A stretch of 64,000 nt of DNA from Acanthochlamys bracteata (Eukaryota; Streptophyta; Magnoliopsida; Pandanales; Velloziaceae). The translations under genes were made by a program, and so were the position numbers. Location: positions 4,774,001-4,838,000 of the forward strand of contig CM034140.1 of the NCBI GenBank assembly GCA_019914995.1, read 5' to 3'. Shown here in pieces: positions 51,401 through 63,396 of this stretch (its first letter is position 1; every line of letters starts with the position of its first letter). The notes beneath the pieces are model-generated. The model searched no databases. It was not told where the DNA came from and was given only the letters and a program-made list of their open reading frames with translations.

Positions 51401-53080
51401 TTGAACAAAAAGAAATGGAACAGATAGGTAGAGCTGAAGCAGTACAAGAAATTCCCCTCTCGCATCCTACAGTACCTGCTTAAACTCCTGAGAATATCTA
51501 TGAGGTAAGTACTGAGACTCAGAATATTATTATAGACAAATCTAATATTGTCTGGAGGAGCTATCAGTTACCACATAGAGAAAATCGTAGAAAACCTTCA
51601 AGAAATATTCACCAGAAGGAAAAGTCTCAATATATCATATTGCTATAATGTGTCTTCTCACAGGTTATCCCCATCATATGTTGCTTTCATTAATCAGGTG
51701 GCAACTGTGACACTTCCTTCTAGCACTAAAGAAGCTTTATCCGATCCTATATGGACTAAATCTATGAACGAAGAGATATATGCTTTTCAGAAGAATCTGA
51801 CTTGAGAGATAGTACCATTACCAAAAGAAAAGAAAACAGTTGGTTGTAAATAGGTATATACCATCAAACACAAAGTAGATGGAACGATCGAGACGTATAA
51901 AGCAAGATTAGTAGCCAAGGGGTACTCACAAACTTATATAGTGGATTATCACGAGATTTTTACTCTAGTTGCAAAGATTAATACCATCAAAGTATTGCTG
52001 TCTCTCGCAGCAAATCTTGATTGGTCCTTGCAGCAGTTTGATGTAAAAAATGTATTTATTCATGATGAGTTAGAAAAAAAGTGTATATGAAGCTTCCACC
52101 TGATTATGAGGTGTCAGAAAGAACTGAATATATCTACAGGCTAAAAAAGGCTCTATATGGTTTGAAGCAATCTCCAAAAAGATTATTTGATAGACTTAGT
52201 CAAGTTTTGAGCAGATATGGTTACCGATAGAGTAATGCTGATCATACATTATTCTTAAAGAATTAGAATGATAAGGTAACTGTTTTAATAATCTATGTTG
52301 ATGATATAATTGTTACAGGTAATGATCATGAAAAATTTAGAAATTAAAGACATATCTAGCATTTGAATTTGAAATGAAAGAATTTGGAGAGTTGAAATAT
52401 TTCTTGGGTATTGAAATGGCGAGGTCTAAATAAGGTATTTTTCTATTACAAAGAAAATATGTCCTTGACCTATTGTCTGAAATAGGAATATCAGATTGCA
52501 AACCTTCCGATACACCAATCATTGAAAATCACAACTTAGCAGAGTATTCTGATCAAGTACCAGCAGCTAAGGAAAAATATCAATGATTGATTGGCAGGTT
52601 GATTTATTTATCATATACTCGTCTTGATATAGCATATGCAGTGAGTATTGTTAGTCAATTTATACACTCTCCATCAATTTATGCACTCTCTAAGTATCGA
52701 TCATATGGAAGAAGTGAATAGAATTTGAGATATCTGAAGTCAACACCAGGTAGGAAATTACTATTCAGAAAGAATAATCATCTGAATATTGATGACTATA
52801 GTGATGCAGATTAGGCATGAGATAAGACGGATAGACGCTCTACATTCGGCTATTTCATATTTGTTGATAATAATCTAGTCATATAAAGGAGTAAGAAATA
52901 AAAAGTGGTTGCTCGATTCTCTGCTGAAACTAAATACAAAGAGATGGTACATAAAGTTTGTAAACTCTGGCTTCGAATATTATTGACAGAATTTGATTTT
53001 TCTTTTAAAATTATTATGAAACTGTTATGTGATACTGTCAGTAAAGAACAAGCAATCGGTATTCAACACCGGCAATAAAC
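48440..53080 (+). mobile_element. Degenerate Ty1/Copia retrotransposon
   Basis: Plus-strand remnant with stops and frameshifts throughout. Order: leader with tandem repeats (48449-48960); gag from ATG 48967 (KLNDSNYSLWSQIVEMYI; FKLKQRGRPVTAYYAKLQSI; VFLAGLDYTLN); zinc knuckle CSHCGKVRNTQNSC at 49715-49756 with the His replaced by Asn, followed by LVGYPDWW; protease WILDSR (about 49994); pre-integrase WYRRLGH (50391-50411); integrase with ELFYSDVWGPS and FVTFVDDCT, later GGEYVNTYL and PQTP; reverse transcriptase (WTKSMNEEI; GTIETYKARLVAKGYSQ; LKKALYGLKQSP) with intact YVDD at 52294-52305; RNase H (RSTFGYFIFVDN). The order gag-PR-INT-RT-RH defines Copia. LTRs and primer-binding site were not identified. 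Confidence 0.93.
48521..48706 (+). repeat. 62-bp tandem repeat, three copies
   Basis: Units start with 'cgatcgccgccacc' at 48521, 48583 and 48645 and are almost identical; a partial fourth starts at 48707. Because 62 is not a multiple of three, successive copies are read in different frames, and two overlapping plus frames stay open across all of them. GC-rich compared with the rest of the window. Confidence 0.9.
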
Positions 53081-54509
53081 GATTACCGCCATTGTTAGAG
53101 CAACAGATCTAGGAATTGACGATCAGTGTTGTTGTTGTTGGGATTTAGGTGAACGGAGAAGTAGGGTGTACATAGAGTGATGTGAAGGAAGAAGGGGTGA
53201 AGACGTTAACAGGGAGATTGTTAATGGAGATTGCCGGATTTGAGAAGTGGAGAACGAAATGCGGTAGGTTCGTTAAAATATAATGGGTAATATTAAAATT
53301 CAAATAACTCCAACAAACACTAATGTTTTTTTAACTTTAGCTTACACTCTGGATTAGAGTGTAGCTGATTAATTTTTATATAAAATTAATAAAAAAAGTT
53401 TATCTTTTATTATTTTTATATAAAATTAAAAAAATTTATTTTTATTAATTTTATAAAATTATTGACAAATAAAAATAATGAAAAATAATTTATTGACTTA
53501 CTATTTGTTACTCTCCCTTAATCTTAATCCAAACAAATTGTAAAGGTTGTTCTAACTTGCAAGAGGAGAACCTTACATTGTAATAAAAACAGCTGTATAT
53601 GCTTCGTGATAAAAAGAAAAAAACTTAGAATACGAGAACAAGTAACATATATAATAAACGTATTGTGATGTGGTCCTATGATTTTTTGATTCCTGGCATT
53701 TTTCTAAATTGATGCACTTAGGATTTTTTTTTTTTAAAATAACCTTTTAAAAATTGATTTTTTAAAAATTAGTTATAAAAAAGTTATTATAAAAATTATT
53801 TAAAAATAATTTTTTAATAGATGCTAAATATCATAGCTATTGTCTTTGTTGGTTTTTGCCCTTTGGTGTATTCAAAGATTACGAATAGTTTCTTTATAGC
53901 ACATTGTATGCAAAAATGTTTGAGATCATAAGTTTATAAACATTAATTGGCAATGTATTTTTTAAGAACCGTAGGATATCGTATCGTTTTAATTAGTTAC
54001 TCTCTTTTGATGATCTAAATAACTTTTTCGTAGAACATGTCTAATATATTTAAAAGGAACTAGCTATAGATTTTTTCGAAATATTTAGTAGTATTTATTA
54101 AAAAGAGTTTTTTTTTGAAAAAAATTATATTTTAAAATTTTAAAAAATAAGTATTACTTTCTTTATAAAAAAGAATAATAAAAATAATTAATAATAAAAA
54201 ATTTTATGTCAAACTTTCTTATATTTAAAAAGTTTTTAAAAAGTTTGTATAATATTTTAAAAACTTTATTATGAAATATAAAATAAAAAAGAAATGTTAA
54301 GTTCTCCAAAGTTAAATCTAATGTGATTTGCACATAATTTAACTCAATTTCGCATCTGTGCGTCCTTATAAATTGATGTCGCCATTTCAAGTACAAGGAC
54401 ACAGATTTCCTAGTTGCCAAAAGAAATATACATGGACTAATTATGCAAACCCATTCATCAGTTAATCAACTCGCGTTAAAATCATGATTGATGTGCTCCG
54501 CCCCCTCAC
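53081..54509. other. Intergenic region, no gene
   Basis: 53081-53330 may hold the downstream LTR start of the Copia element, but no match to its upstream side was found. The rest is AT-rich with loose family M-like stretches (53390-53520). A minus-strand ORF at 54420-54163 is low complexity. Confidence 0.4.
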
Positions 54510-54711
54510 TAAGGGGCTGCTTGATAAAATCAAGCTTATTCAAAAATTATTTATTTTTAATTTTTAATTTATATATTTAAATAAATTTTTGATATAATTT
54601 ATAAAATTTATTAATTTAATTTTATTATTATTATTTATACTTAAAATTAAAATAATAGATTTTATTTATCGTAATAAATAAAAGTATTTTTATTCTAAAA
54701 GACCCCTTAAA
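54510..54711. repeat. AT-rich MITE-like repeat (family M), copy
   Basis: Left end 'taaggggctgcttgat', right end 'agaccccttaa'; the outer bases are complementary (TAAGGGG / CCCCTTA). AT-rich interior with 'ttataaaatttatt'. It ends about 115 bp before the DUF668 gene start and so lies in its promoter. Confidence 0.6.
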
Positions 54712-54827
54712 CTATATGTCTATTCTTTTGCATTGATTCTCCGTATTCCTCTTCTTCTTCTTCATTAGAAGAACAAAAAGAAAACATTCCAATTCTAATT
54801 CTTGTGTATTCGTCTTCATATCACTCC

Positions 54828-56456
54828 ATGGGCAAGCTAAGCTTTCCCAAACCATTTCCATCTTCACTCAATCAAATTCTTCAAATCAAACTCAACAACA
54901 AAAATCAAACAGTTGGTGTTTTATCCATGGAGATCGCCGCTATAATGCTCCGAACAACTTCTCTCTACTGCTCTCTCTCCTCTCCATTCCATATCTCCGA
55001 CGCAATCTCCCTCCCCGGCGTTCGCATTCTAATCTCCTCCGATGAAACCCAGCTCCTCACCCTCGCCGCAGCCGAACTCTCCGGTTCTCTCTCTTCCCTT
55101 TCACTCTCTGTTTCTCGTCTCTCCTCTCGCTGCACCGACCCCATGCTCCGGCACGTAGACCAACTCTTCATCCCCACTGTTAATTCCACCGGATGGGAAT
55201 TCAAATCCAAAAACATGGAGAAAAAAGTTCAAAAAATGGAGAAACTCGTTGGGGCGACAGGCGAATTGTTTCGCGAGATCGAAGTTCTTGCCGAGCTCGA
55301 ACAATCGCTCTGCCGCTCTGCTGCAGCCGCCACCGCCGCCTCTGTAGGTCCTACTGATTCGGCACGCCGTCTTGCTGATCTTGTAGAAGCTAAACGGAAG
55401 GTTGCATGGCAGAGACAGCTTGTGGATTCGCTCCGTGAAACTTCATTGTGGAACAAGAGCTTTGATTATGTAGTTAAACTCCTTGCTAGGTCCATTCTTA
55501 CTATTGCTGCTAGATTCATGGATGTTTTTAAATTGGATTGTGGAAGGAGTGAAGTGAGTGAAATTGCATTATTGCCTAATACTGCGAAACTGACACGCAG
55601 CCAATCGACAGTAGGTAGCTCGGCTGGGTTTAGTAGACTGTATAGATTTCGTTCCGGTAATTTGCTACATTTTAGTACAAGATCTGAGAAAATTGTTAAT
55701 AGAGTTAGAGATTGTGGGAATGACAGGCAATCATTGAATCATGGGGTGCTTCTTCCTCCCCGTTCTAGGAGCCATCGTTTACCAACACCAAAGTGGATGG
55801 TTAGTGGACCGTTCAAAGGTTGCATGGCTGGTGGAAATGATTCGGTAGTGCTACAGAGTGGCATTGCAGTGGATGGTGTGGATAGAAGGAGATCTGGTTT
55901 TGTTTCCAAAATGAATCTCCACTGTAGGAATTTGTCTGCCCCTGAAGTAGTTGCCTCGATTATGTCAGTGTCATTGTTTGATTGGAAATGCAAATCAACA
56001 AATGCCCCACCATTGAGTTTAGGGGCTGCTGGGTTGGCTTTGCATTATGCTAATATCATCATTGTCATTGAGAAGCTTGTGGCTTCGCCTCATCTGATTG
56101 GTCTGGATGCAAGAGATGATTTGTACAGTATGCTGACTACAAGTATAAGAGTGGCCCTAAAGACGAGGTTGAAGCGTTATGCAAAGAGTATGACTTCTAG
56201 TGTTCGTGACGCTGGTCTTGCTGCAGAATGGAGAGAGGCAGTGGCGAGGATCTTGGAGTGGCTGGCTCCACTTGCTCATAATATGATAAGGTGGCAATCA
56301 GAGCGTAACTTTGAACAGCAGCAGTTGGCTAGCACAAACATACTTCTTGTACAGACCCTTTACTTTGCTAATCAAACTAAGAGTGAAGCTGCAATGATTG
56401 AGCTGTTTGTAGGATTGAATTATCTATGGAGGTTTGGAAGGGAATTCAATGAATAA
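54828..56456 (+). CDS. DUF3475/DUF668 protein (PSK SIMULATOR-like)
   Basis: Single-exon gene, 542 residues. N-terminal DUF3475 (residues about 25-110: TVGVLSMEIAAIM, SRCTDPMLRHVDQLF) and C-terminal DUF668 (about 400-530: LGAAGLALHYANIIIVIEKL, LIGLDARDDLY, AEWREAVARILEWLAPLAHN, MIRWQSERNFEQQ, TLYFANQTKSEAAMIELFVG). The family includes PSI1-PSI3, linked to phytosulfokine signalling and growth, but members without an N-myristoylation-type start have less defined roles. This one starts MGKLSFPK, so Gly2 is present and myristoylation is possible but not shown. The reading frame is open eight codons further upstream from a GTG; I chose the first ATG, 54828. A Ser-rich, variable middle section links the domains. 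No lesion seen. Confidence 0.94.
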   Translation: MGKLSFPKPFPSSLNQILQIKLNNKNQTVGVLSMEIAAIMLRTTSLYCSLSSPFHISDAISLPGVRILISSDETQLLTLAAAELSGSLSSLSLSVSRLSSRCTDPMLRHVDQLFIPTVNSTGWEFKSKNMEKKVQKMEKLVGATGELFREIEVLAELEQSLCRSAAAATAASVGPTDSARRLADLVEAKRKVAWQRQLVDSLRETSLWNKSFDYVVKLLARSILTIAARFMDVFKLDCGRSEVSEIALLPNTAKLTRSQSTVGSSAGFSRLYRFRSGNLLHFSTRSEKIVNRVRDCGNDRQSLNHGVLLPPRSRSHRLPTPKWMVSGPFKGCMAGGNDSVVLQSGIAVDGVDRRRSGFVSKMNLHCRNLSAPEVVASIMSVSLFDWKCKSTNAPPLSLGAAGLALHYANIIIVIEKLVASPHLIGLDARDDLYSMLTTSIRVALKTRLKRYAKSMTSSVRDAGLAAEWREAVARILEWLAPLAHNMIRWQSERNFEQQQLASTNILLVQTLYFANQTKSEAAMIELFVGLNYLWRFGREFNE

Positions 56457-58267
56457 GCCATCAGAAATGATGATGAAAGTTTGAAACCAAAATATTGATG
56501 CACATTCTCCATGGCCGCCTATGCTACTTTATGGTGAAATGGGCCTATGCTACTTTATGGTGAAATGGACCAATGCTACGTGGTGTTTGCCCTTGACATT
56601 TGCTTTTTACATACTCTGGTGCTGTTTCTAGGACATGCTACACATTTATGTTGCAGGATCACATGTTAATTATTAAGTGGCTTGAGGTCATGAGCGAACT
56701 CTGGTGCCGGGGAACAAAAAGGCTGAAAATGGAGAAAGTCTATTGTTTTAGCATCCGATGTTATAATCTTCTTCTAGTTAGCAGATTTTCATCACAGGTT
56801 TCATTTTTACCACAATTGTTTATCTCCGAAGTGCACTTTAATTGGAAAAGGTGGATAGCCTTATTGTATATTGTTTTACACAAATGTTTCCGTATAGTGT
56901 GACTTTTTATCCTCATCTATCTCAGCAGTTGTTTCTGGTGTTGCACTTTTACATAAATTCATATTTAATTTTCTTTTTGAACAAATACATCGCTGTACTA
57001 TCAGTTAGTTATATGTATGATCATTTATGGATTGTTGGTGTTACATGTAAAATTATGATTCTAGTATGTCCATTTTTAACTCGCTAGATTTCGTGCTAGC
57101 TGCTAGAGAATTTGTATATAAGTGTGTTTTTGCAACTTAGCTACCCAAAACGGCGAACATGATAAATCAGAAGATGTTATGATTAAATGTAAGGGGACTA
57201 CAAAATAAAAGTTGTAATGTATTGCGTCTCTTAATACCTTAGGAAGTTGGCCATTTGGTTTCTTAGAAGGATTTAGACATAACAAACTAGACAATAAGGA
57301 ACAACTCAAGAACCTTATCTATGCAAATTGAAAATTCTTAAACTAACAACCTAACAGGTTTGCTATTTTACACATACTCATCCAACCACGTCTATCATGT
57401 AGTGCCTGTTCTCCAAAATCCAAAATCATTGTTGGTCCTTTGACAAGACTAGATGCTCATAGCATTAACTAAAAGTGTTTCCAAGTTGGCCCGGACATGC
57501 GATCCATTTGGTATAGTCCTACTTGACGGATGAAACTGTCAAAATAGGATAGGACAGTAGATTCAGCTGCCATATTGCACTAAATCACCATATATGTCTG
57601 CCACTTCGTCTTTCCACCAAATTAGCAACCCTAAATTTTTCCGATGGAGCACCAAATCAAGAGCTTTTTTCTTTGCTTACTTTCATTCTAATAAAATGCC
57701 AAAATCCCCAAATTGTATCCCTTTTTCTATCTTATTCACTTCATTTCATCAGCGCTGCCATCTCACAAATTCATCTTCATGCTAGCCACTCTTCAAGTTT
57801 GAAAACCGATCCCGCTTGCTTTCTTTCTCAGCCTCTTAAGAGTAGCTGCTTTGTCTCCCCATAAAACCAAATTCATTAATATTAAACTCGTCCAGCAGGA
57901 CATTAAAAAGTTAAATGCTAAATTCATAAAATTTACCCTTCTTTATGTTACTTTGTCTTTACGAGCATTACTCTCATGATTCCTCTTCTTACTAGCTGGT
58001 GTTTGAATGGACTCCCGTGTACTTTCTCATTCTCTTAACAGAACTGACTCTCTCCCTCTCTATCTTTCCATTTATTCAAATTCATTCATATAAACTAACC
58101 CATTATGGTTCTAACCGTAGGTAAATGAGTAATGGGGTTAAGGTCGTAATCAAATTTAAAATCTTGTATGAATTCTTTGTAAAATTGATCTGTCTTGAGG
58201 ACTCATTATTAAAGCTTAGTTGAAAAAGTAACTAAAGTTAAATAGAAAAAACAAAATCTTCTTTTTA
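56457..58267. other. 3' region and intergenic, no gene
   Basis: 3' UTR of the DUF668 gene, perhaps to about 57100. It includes two near-identical adjacent phrases, 'atgctactttatggtgaaatgg', at about 56520 and 56547. Beyond that there are only short ORFs without domains. Confidence 0.45.
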
Positions 58268-58457
58268 AGTAAAGAAAACAAGGATTGTCTATGCATTTCA
58301 TTAGTAAAAGATTATCCACCAGTCATGAAGACATGAATAAAAAATATTACGAAAAGTTCTTTAGTAAAGAAAACAAGAATTGTCTATGCATTTCATCTGC
58401 GAAAGGTTATCTGCCAGTCATGAAGACATGAAAAAAAAAGATTACGAAAAGTTCTTG
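58268..58457. repeat. 95-bp direct tandem duplication
   Basis: Two consecutive copies start 'agtaaagaaaacaa' at 58268 and 58363 and run through 'gattgtctatgcatttcat', 'agtcatgaagacatgaa' and 'attacgaaaagttctt' with a few differences. Non-coding. Confidence 0.85.
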
Positions 58458-61076
58458 AGATCACGATACATTATTAAAAGCTAGAGAAAGAAGTAGACAT
58501 GTGAAGAACGTGAAGTAATTAGTTTGATAGAGCTCGTTGAATGTTTTAACCAACTCTGTTCACACACACCCCTTGTCCATGAACAAATAATCGCGAGAAG
58601 CGGATTCAAATTTTAGTTTGCTTCAATATTTAAATTTTAAAACCTTGAAATTTCTGTCTCTGATATCTCCCATTGTACTACTATGATAATTAATTCACAA
58701 AGGTATCTTGTACCTTATAAGGATACCCTCCTTTTAGGTTAGTCATAAGGAAGCAACATCAAGAGGTCAAGATTGACATGCAGTGAGATCGAGGTAAGAG
58801 CTCCAGATCCTAGAAGAAAATGAGTAGGTAATAAATAGGTGTTCATAGGACTGGACACTAGAGTGGCAAGGGACATATTGAGTGCTAATGGCTTATATTC
58901 TAAAAGTATAAATTTCTTCACAAGCTTAGGAGGCAAACAATCCTGAACTGTCCTTATTCATACATTTGATAATATTCACTTTGAAAAAGAGTCAAACACC
59001 CGATCAAAGTAATTAGGTTTGAAGAGGGAGAGGGTTGAAAGAATCTAAATTAAATTTGAAACTCAGCATGGTGCAGTGCCTATATTTTTGGTTTTGTCCC
59101 TTATCAAGTTCATAATCAACTTTGTTCCTTTCATGATGACAGGTTTCTAGAGTCAGAAAATAAAAGTCCTAATAGTATAAAACCTGAGTTCGAGTAAATA
59201 TTAACAAATTCACTAGCTGCATAAGGACACATTTAGTTTAGAAAGTTAATTCAACATTGAGAATTCTCTCTGGCCTTGTCATTTGAACTCTCATCGCTTG
59301 TTTTAAGATCTACTCCTTACATATCTTTTGCCCGAGGACTTTTCTGTTAATGTGTATTAGTATATGTATCATTATTAGCACTGATTTTTGAATATAAGCT
59401 CTTAGTTAGATATGCATTGTATTAGCTGTAAGCATATGCTTTTTTTAAGAAGTTTGAATGTTGTGTAGCTGTCTTGTTGGAAAACTATCAGTTAGAGGAA
59501 GCCAATCTTTCCAAAATTGACATGCTGTAACATTTTGGTAAAGAGTTGGGAAGTTCTTGTGAATGTACTTGATTTTAAAGGATTTTCCTCTAAAGACATG
59601 CCATGCTTGTTAGATGTGGTCCATGAGTGAATTCTGTCATTAGTTTCTTAGGAACTTGACTTTGTGTTAACATCCATATGTTGACATCACTACAGAAAAA
59701 GAAGAAAATTGATGTTTATTTAAGTACGGGTCCCTTCATAGTATAGTGCAAGTTGATGACTTTCTTGTCAAGCTGGTTCATATCATAGTAGAAATGTTTA
59801 TTGATTTTGCATGTTGTTACCATTTAACATATACTAGATAGCAGAGGATTCTCGATGAAATCTTTTAAATGATGAAGGTATGATTGTAACCTCTTGAACA
59901 ATTTTGCTTCAACTTTGATGAGACTATTTGCAGAGTAAAACCTCTGTTTGATTGTTTCAGTAGTTGATTGGAAGGGTGGACAATACAAGAACTATTTCTT
60001 AAGGAAATCTTTTTATACGTATACTCCGATTCAAGTTTTTGTCAGTTGTCTGCGAGTGTAGCTGTTATGAATTTCTGTGAGGGAATACTTATTTATATAG
60101 TGTTTTTGAAATAAATTTTTTTAAAATAAAAGATATATATATTTTTTAAACAAAGTTTTACTTTTTTTTGATTTTTCAGAAAATAATAAATTATATAATA
60201 AAAAAAATTTTCTACGTAAATTTTTTATATATTTTTTAATTTTTAAATAAAAATTTAAAATATTTATAAAATATATATTAAAAAATATAAAATAAAGAAT
60301 TGAAAAATTATTTGATGGTAAGCTAAACCAAACGCATCTGAGTTTTGTCAGCTAGTGATCCGAACGTCATTTGTTTATGTGGGTTTGATTCTATGTGCTA
60401 CAGAATTAAGATGCGTGTTGTTTTGCAGAAGGTTAATGGTGCATCGGCGATATATATTTGGGTATCTTGTTTTTTGCTTTAAGTACAGGTGATTTCTGTA
60501 GTTTCATAAACGGTCACCACAATTTCGCTTCTTGTTTTTTATAATTTCTTACAAATAAAGTTAATTGAATGCTAATATGGTTAGTACTATGTCAGTACTA
60601 GCATGTTATTTTCTATTTTTGGATTTTAACTAGACATGGCAACTAGAGTAGGTCGATGGCCGTACATTGTATTTTCTAAAAAATTAAATAGTCAGGACTT
60701 TTTTCTAGACAAGTTAGAAACTTTTAACCTAATATGCACCGGAAATAAATTTTAGGAATTAAGATGTACGATAGATGAAATTACATGTATGAGTGCAATA
60801 TAGCATTGATGTAGTTAGATGGCACACAGATAATTGTTCGTTCAATTTAAAGATTTAACGCCTTCATCTTGATGCTTGATTCAGTATCATGTTTGCATGA
60901 TTTTGGCATATTTTGATAGTTTACTGTACTACTATATAAAATCCTTCAATTAGAGATTATTCTATACTTATTTTTTAATGTTTACACGTATTTGCAGTCT
61001 TAAAAAAATTCTGTGATAGGATCAACTCGATAATCTTAGGGTGATTACTTTAAATTTTACACAATATATGTTTTAC
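58458..61076. other. Intergenic region, no gene
   Basis: No recognisable coding. A family M-like element lies at 60095-60345 (interior 'tacgtaaattttttatat' and 'atatattaaaaaatataaaat'; right side 'taagctaaaccaaacgcat'). Confidence 0.4.
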
Positions 61077-61354
61077 TTAGGGCTTTTCAACATGCACTTC
61101 AAATTTATTTTTTTGACAGACTCACTTTAAACTTTCAATTTATTTTAAAATAAAATATAACATAAAATATAAACTAAGTTTTTTTGCAAAAAGTTCATTT
61201 TTAAAATTTAAATCTAAAACAAAAAAAAATTCACAAACACTTTTAATATAAAATAAATACAAGCTTTTTTTAATCAAATTCACTTTCAATTCTAAATTCA
61301 CTTTTGTAAATTTATTTTCATTAAATAAATTAATATAAAGTATAACACGCCCTT
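61077..61354. repeat. AT-rich MITE-like repeat with GGGC/GCCC ends
   Basis: Left end 'ttagggcttttcaacatgcac', right end 'aacacgccctta'; the outermost bases are inverted repeats (TTAGGGC / GCCCTTA). The interior has repeated 'ttcactttcaattt'. The left end resembles that at 11697. Confidence 0.5.
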
Positions 61355-61599
61355 ATTCAAAAATAAATTTTAATTATTATAAAAATTTATTAAAAGCTAT
61401 GAGGTAATATTTTTAAAATAAAAGGTAGCTCATAAACTCTCTAAAACAGCACCTACCTGCATTACATCTCAAAACAAACATCAAAAGAAGACCCCTATTT
61501 AGCCAAACAAATCGGACGGCTGTATTCATCCTCCATGAATCGATCCAGATCTCCTAAAAAAAAAAACAAACAAATAATAAAATAAATAAAATAATGAGG

Positions 61600-62120
61600 A
61601 AGAAGTGTTCGTTCGTTCGAGAGAAGAAAACGACATATTGAGATTGGAGTGGCTCAAACGTCAAACGCTTCCCCAGATTTATTACATAAAATACGATGCG
61701 TCTTTAGTAACCAATCCAACAAGTTACTAATTAAAAAATTCATTTTTATTGTTATTTTTGATAGCGGTGGTGGTGGTGGCTGGAAATCGAAGCTGGTGGA
61801 AACTCAGTACAGAGAGAAAGAGTGAGACGAAGTTTTCTTCTTGGTTTTCTTTTATTTGTTCTTTGTTTCCAATTGCAATCAACAGAATCGGAAATTTCTT
61901 TCATGCTTGGTTTGGTTTTCTCTTGGTTCTCTTCTCGAGCAGGATTAGCTCCAAAATTTTCGGTTTTTCAGGTTGGATTGTGTCAAGAATTTGATTTTAT
62001 TTCATCCGGTTTGGTCGATCAAGTGATGGATAAGAAAAGTGGGTTGTAGAGAAAGGAAGATGTTAGAGAAATGCCCAGCTTCCGAGCTTCCATGTCAACT
62101 ACTCGAACCATGTATATCTC
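61600..62120 (+). other. Possible 5' end of an unidentified plus-strand gene
   Basis: Pyrimidine/purine-rich leader-like sequence, open plus-strand stretches (61749-61994; 61822-62049) and a small ATG frame at 62071 (MPSFRASMSTTRTM) that stops soon after. The composition resembles a plant 5' UTR and first exon, but no domain is recognisable and the fold-back repeat array begins right after. Low confidence. Confidence 0.2.
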
Positions 62121-62174
62121 TGCACCTTTTTTTGCTTGATTCCTTGTCTGAATCTATGGATATTGTTCTCAAAA

Positions 62175-62183
62175 TTACAGGAT

Positions 62184-62214
<31 letters not shown>

Positions 62215-62351
62215 GTGATTTGATTGAGCTAAAATATTGTCACAAAAATTCTAACTCATGTTCTTCGTATCTAACCGTGGAGATTTAATTTGTAGCATTG
62301 TAAATGGGATGATGCCCCACCATGGTGCTCCTAAAGGTGCGGTTACTTCTA

Positions 62352-62392
<41 letters not shown>

Positions 62393-62515
62393 GCATATGA
62401 ATATATATATACATATGTATATGCATATGAATATATATATACATATGTATATGCATATGAATATATATATGTATATGCATATGAATATATATATACATAT
62501 GTATATGTATATATA
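62175..62515. repeat. TA microsatellites, partial fold-back arm and 30-bp minisatellite
   Basis: (TA)n at about 62184-62208 and 62355-62385. 62221-62300 resembles a right arm of the fold-back element ('gattgagctaaaat', 'gttcttcgtatctaaccgtgg'). At 62390-62515 a roughly 30-bp unit 'atgcatatgaatatatatat' plus 'acatatgtat' is repeated about four times (one copy 24 bp). It produces Tyr/Ile/Met-rich ORFs on both strands that are artefacts. Confidence 0.85.
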
Positions 62516-62516
62516 T

Positions 62517-62930
62517 AGGATATGGCACATGTAGGTTTTAAAGACACATATGTACACATGCCGGCCAAAAGTGGCCGGCGAGCTCTCCAAATCTAATCTC
62601 CACCGTTGGATATGAAGAACCATGAGTTGGAAATATGTTGATAAAGTTTCAACTCAATCGGAATACAAACCTACATCCATCGGAACTCTTGATCAAAGTG
62701 ACAAAAAAAATATATATATATATCTTTTGTCAAATTTAAAAGTTTATGTTATTTTGATCAAGAGTTCCGATGGAGGTCGGTTCGTATTCCGATTGAGCTG
62801 AAATTTTATCAACATCTTTCCAACTTATGGTTCTTCATATCCAACGGTGGAGATTGGATTTGGAGAGCTCGCCGGCCACTTTTGGTCGGCATGTGTACAC
62901 ATGTGCTTTTAAGGCCTACATGTGCCTATA
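62517..62930. mobile_element. Fold-back element, copy 1
   Basis: Almost the whole element is an inverted repeat. Left arm: 'ggcacatgtagg', 'catgccggccaaaagtggcc', 'ccaccgttggatatgaagaa', 'cggaactcttgatcaaa'. Right arm is the reverse complement order, ending 'cctacatgtgcctata'. The AT-rich loop lies at about 62703-62755. Flanked by TA repeats. No coding. Confidence 0.88.
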
Positions 62931-62956
62931 TATATATATATATATGTATATAGTGG

Positions 62957-63367
62957 AAGGATAGAGGCACTTTCTTTTTAAGGGCACTTTCGGACACTCT
63001 CTCTCCGGTTTATAACCTCCAAATTCAATTTCCACCGTTGGATATGAAGAACTTTGAGTTAGAAACCTACTCATAAAATTTCAGCTCAATTTGATAACGA
63101 ATTCATCTTCATCCGATCACTTGATCAAGATGACAGAAATTATACAACATATATAATTTTAAGTTTTCTTACTTTCTGTCATCTTGATCAAGTGATTGGA
63201 TGTAGCTGAATTCGTAGTCCGATTGCGTTGAAATTTTATAGATAGATTTTTAACTCATAGTTCTTTATATCCAACGGTGGAGATTGGGTTTGGAGGTCAC
63301 TTCGGCCATAAATCGGAGAGGGAGTGTCCGGAAGTGCTCTTAAAGAGAGAGTGCCCCTATCCTCTCC
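62957..63367. mobile_element. Fold-back element, copy 2 (diverged)
   Basis: Same design and same stem phrase 'ccaccgttggatatgaagaa', but the ends differ: 'aggatagaggcactttc' on the left and 'gagagtgcccctatcctctcc' on the right, and 'gacactctctctccgg' replaces the ggccggc block. A related subfamily. Confidence 0.85.
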
Positions 63368-63396
63368 ATATATATACGTATATATATGTACATATA

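Noticed and set aside
54965..55993. Minus-strand ORFs of 67-84 residues opposite the DUF668 gene
   Set aside because: Shadow frames of a well-supported 542-residue coding sequence.
62251..62623. ORFs of 70-112 residues on both strands rich in Tyr, Ile, Met and His
   Set aside because: They are translations of the TA microsatellite and the 30-bp minisatellite; every frame without a stop gives a similar low-complexity product.
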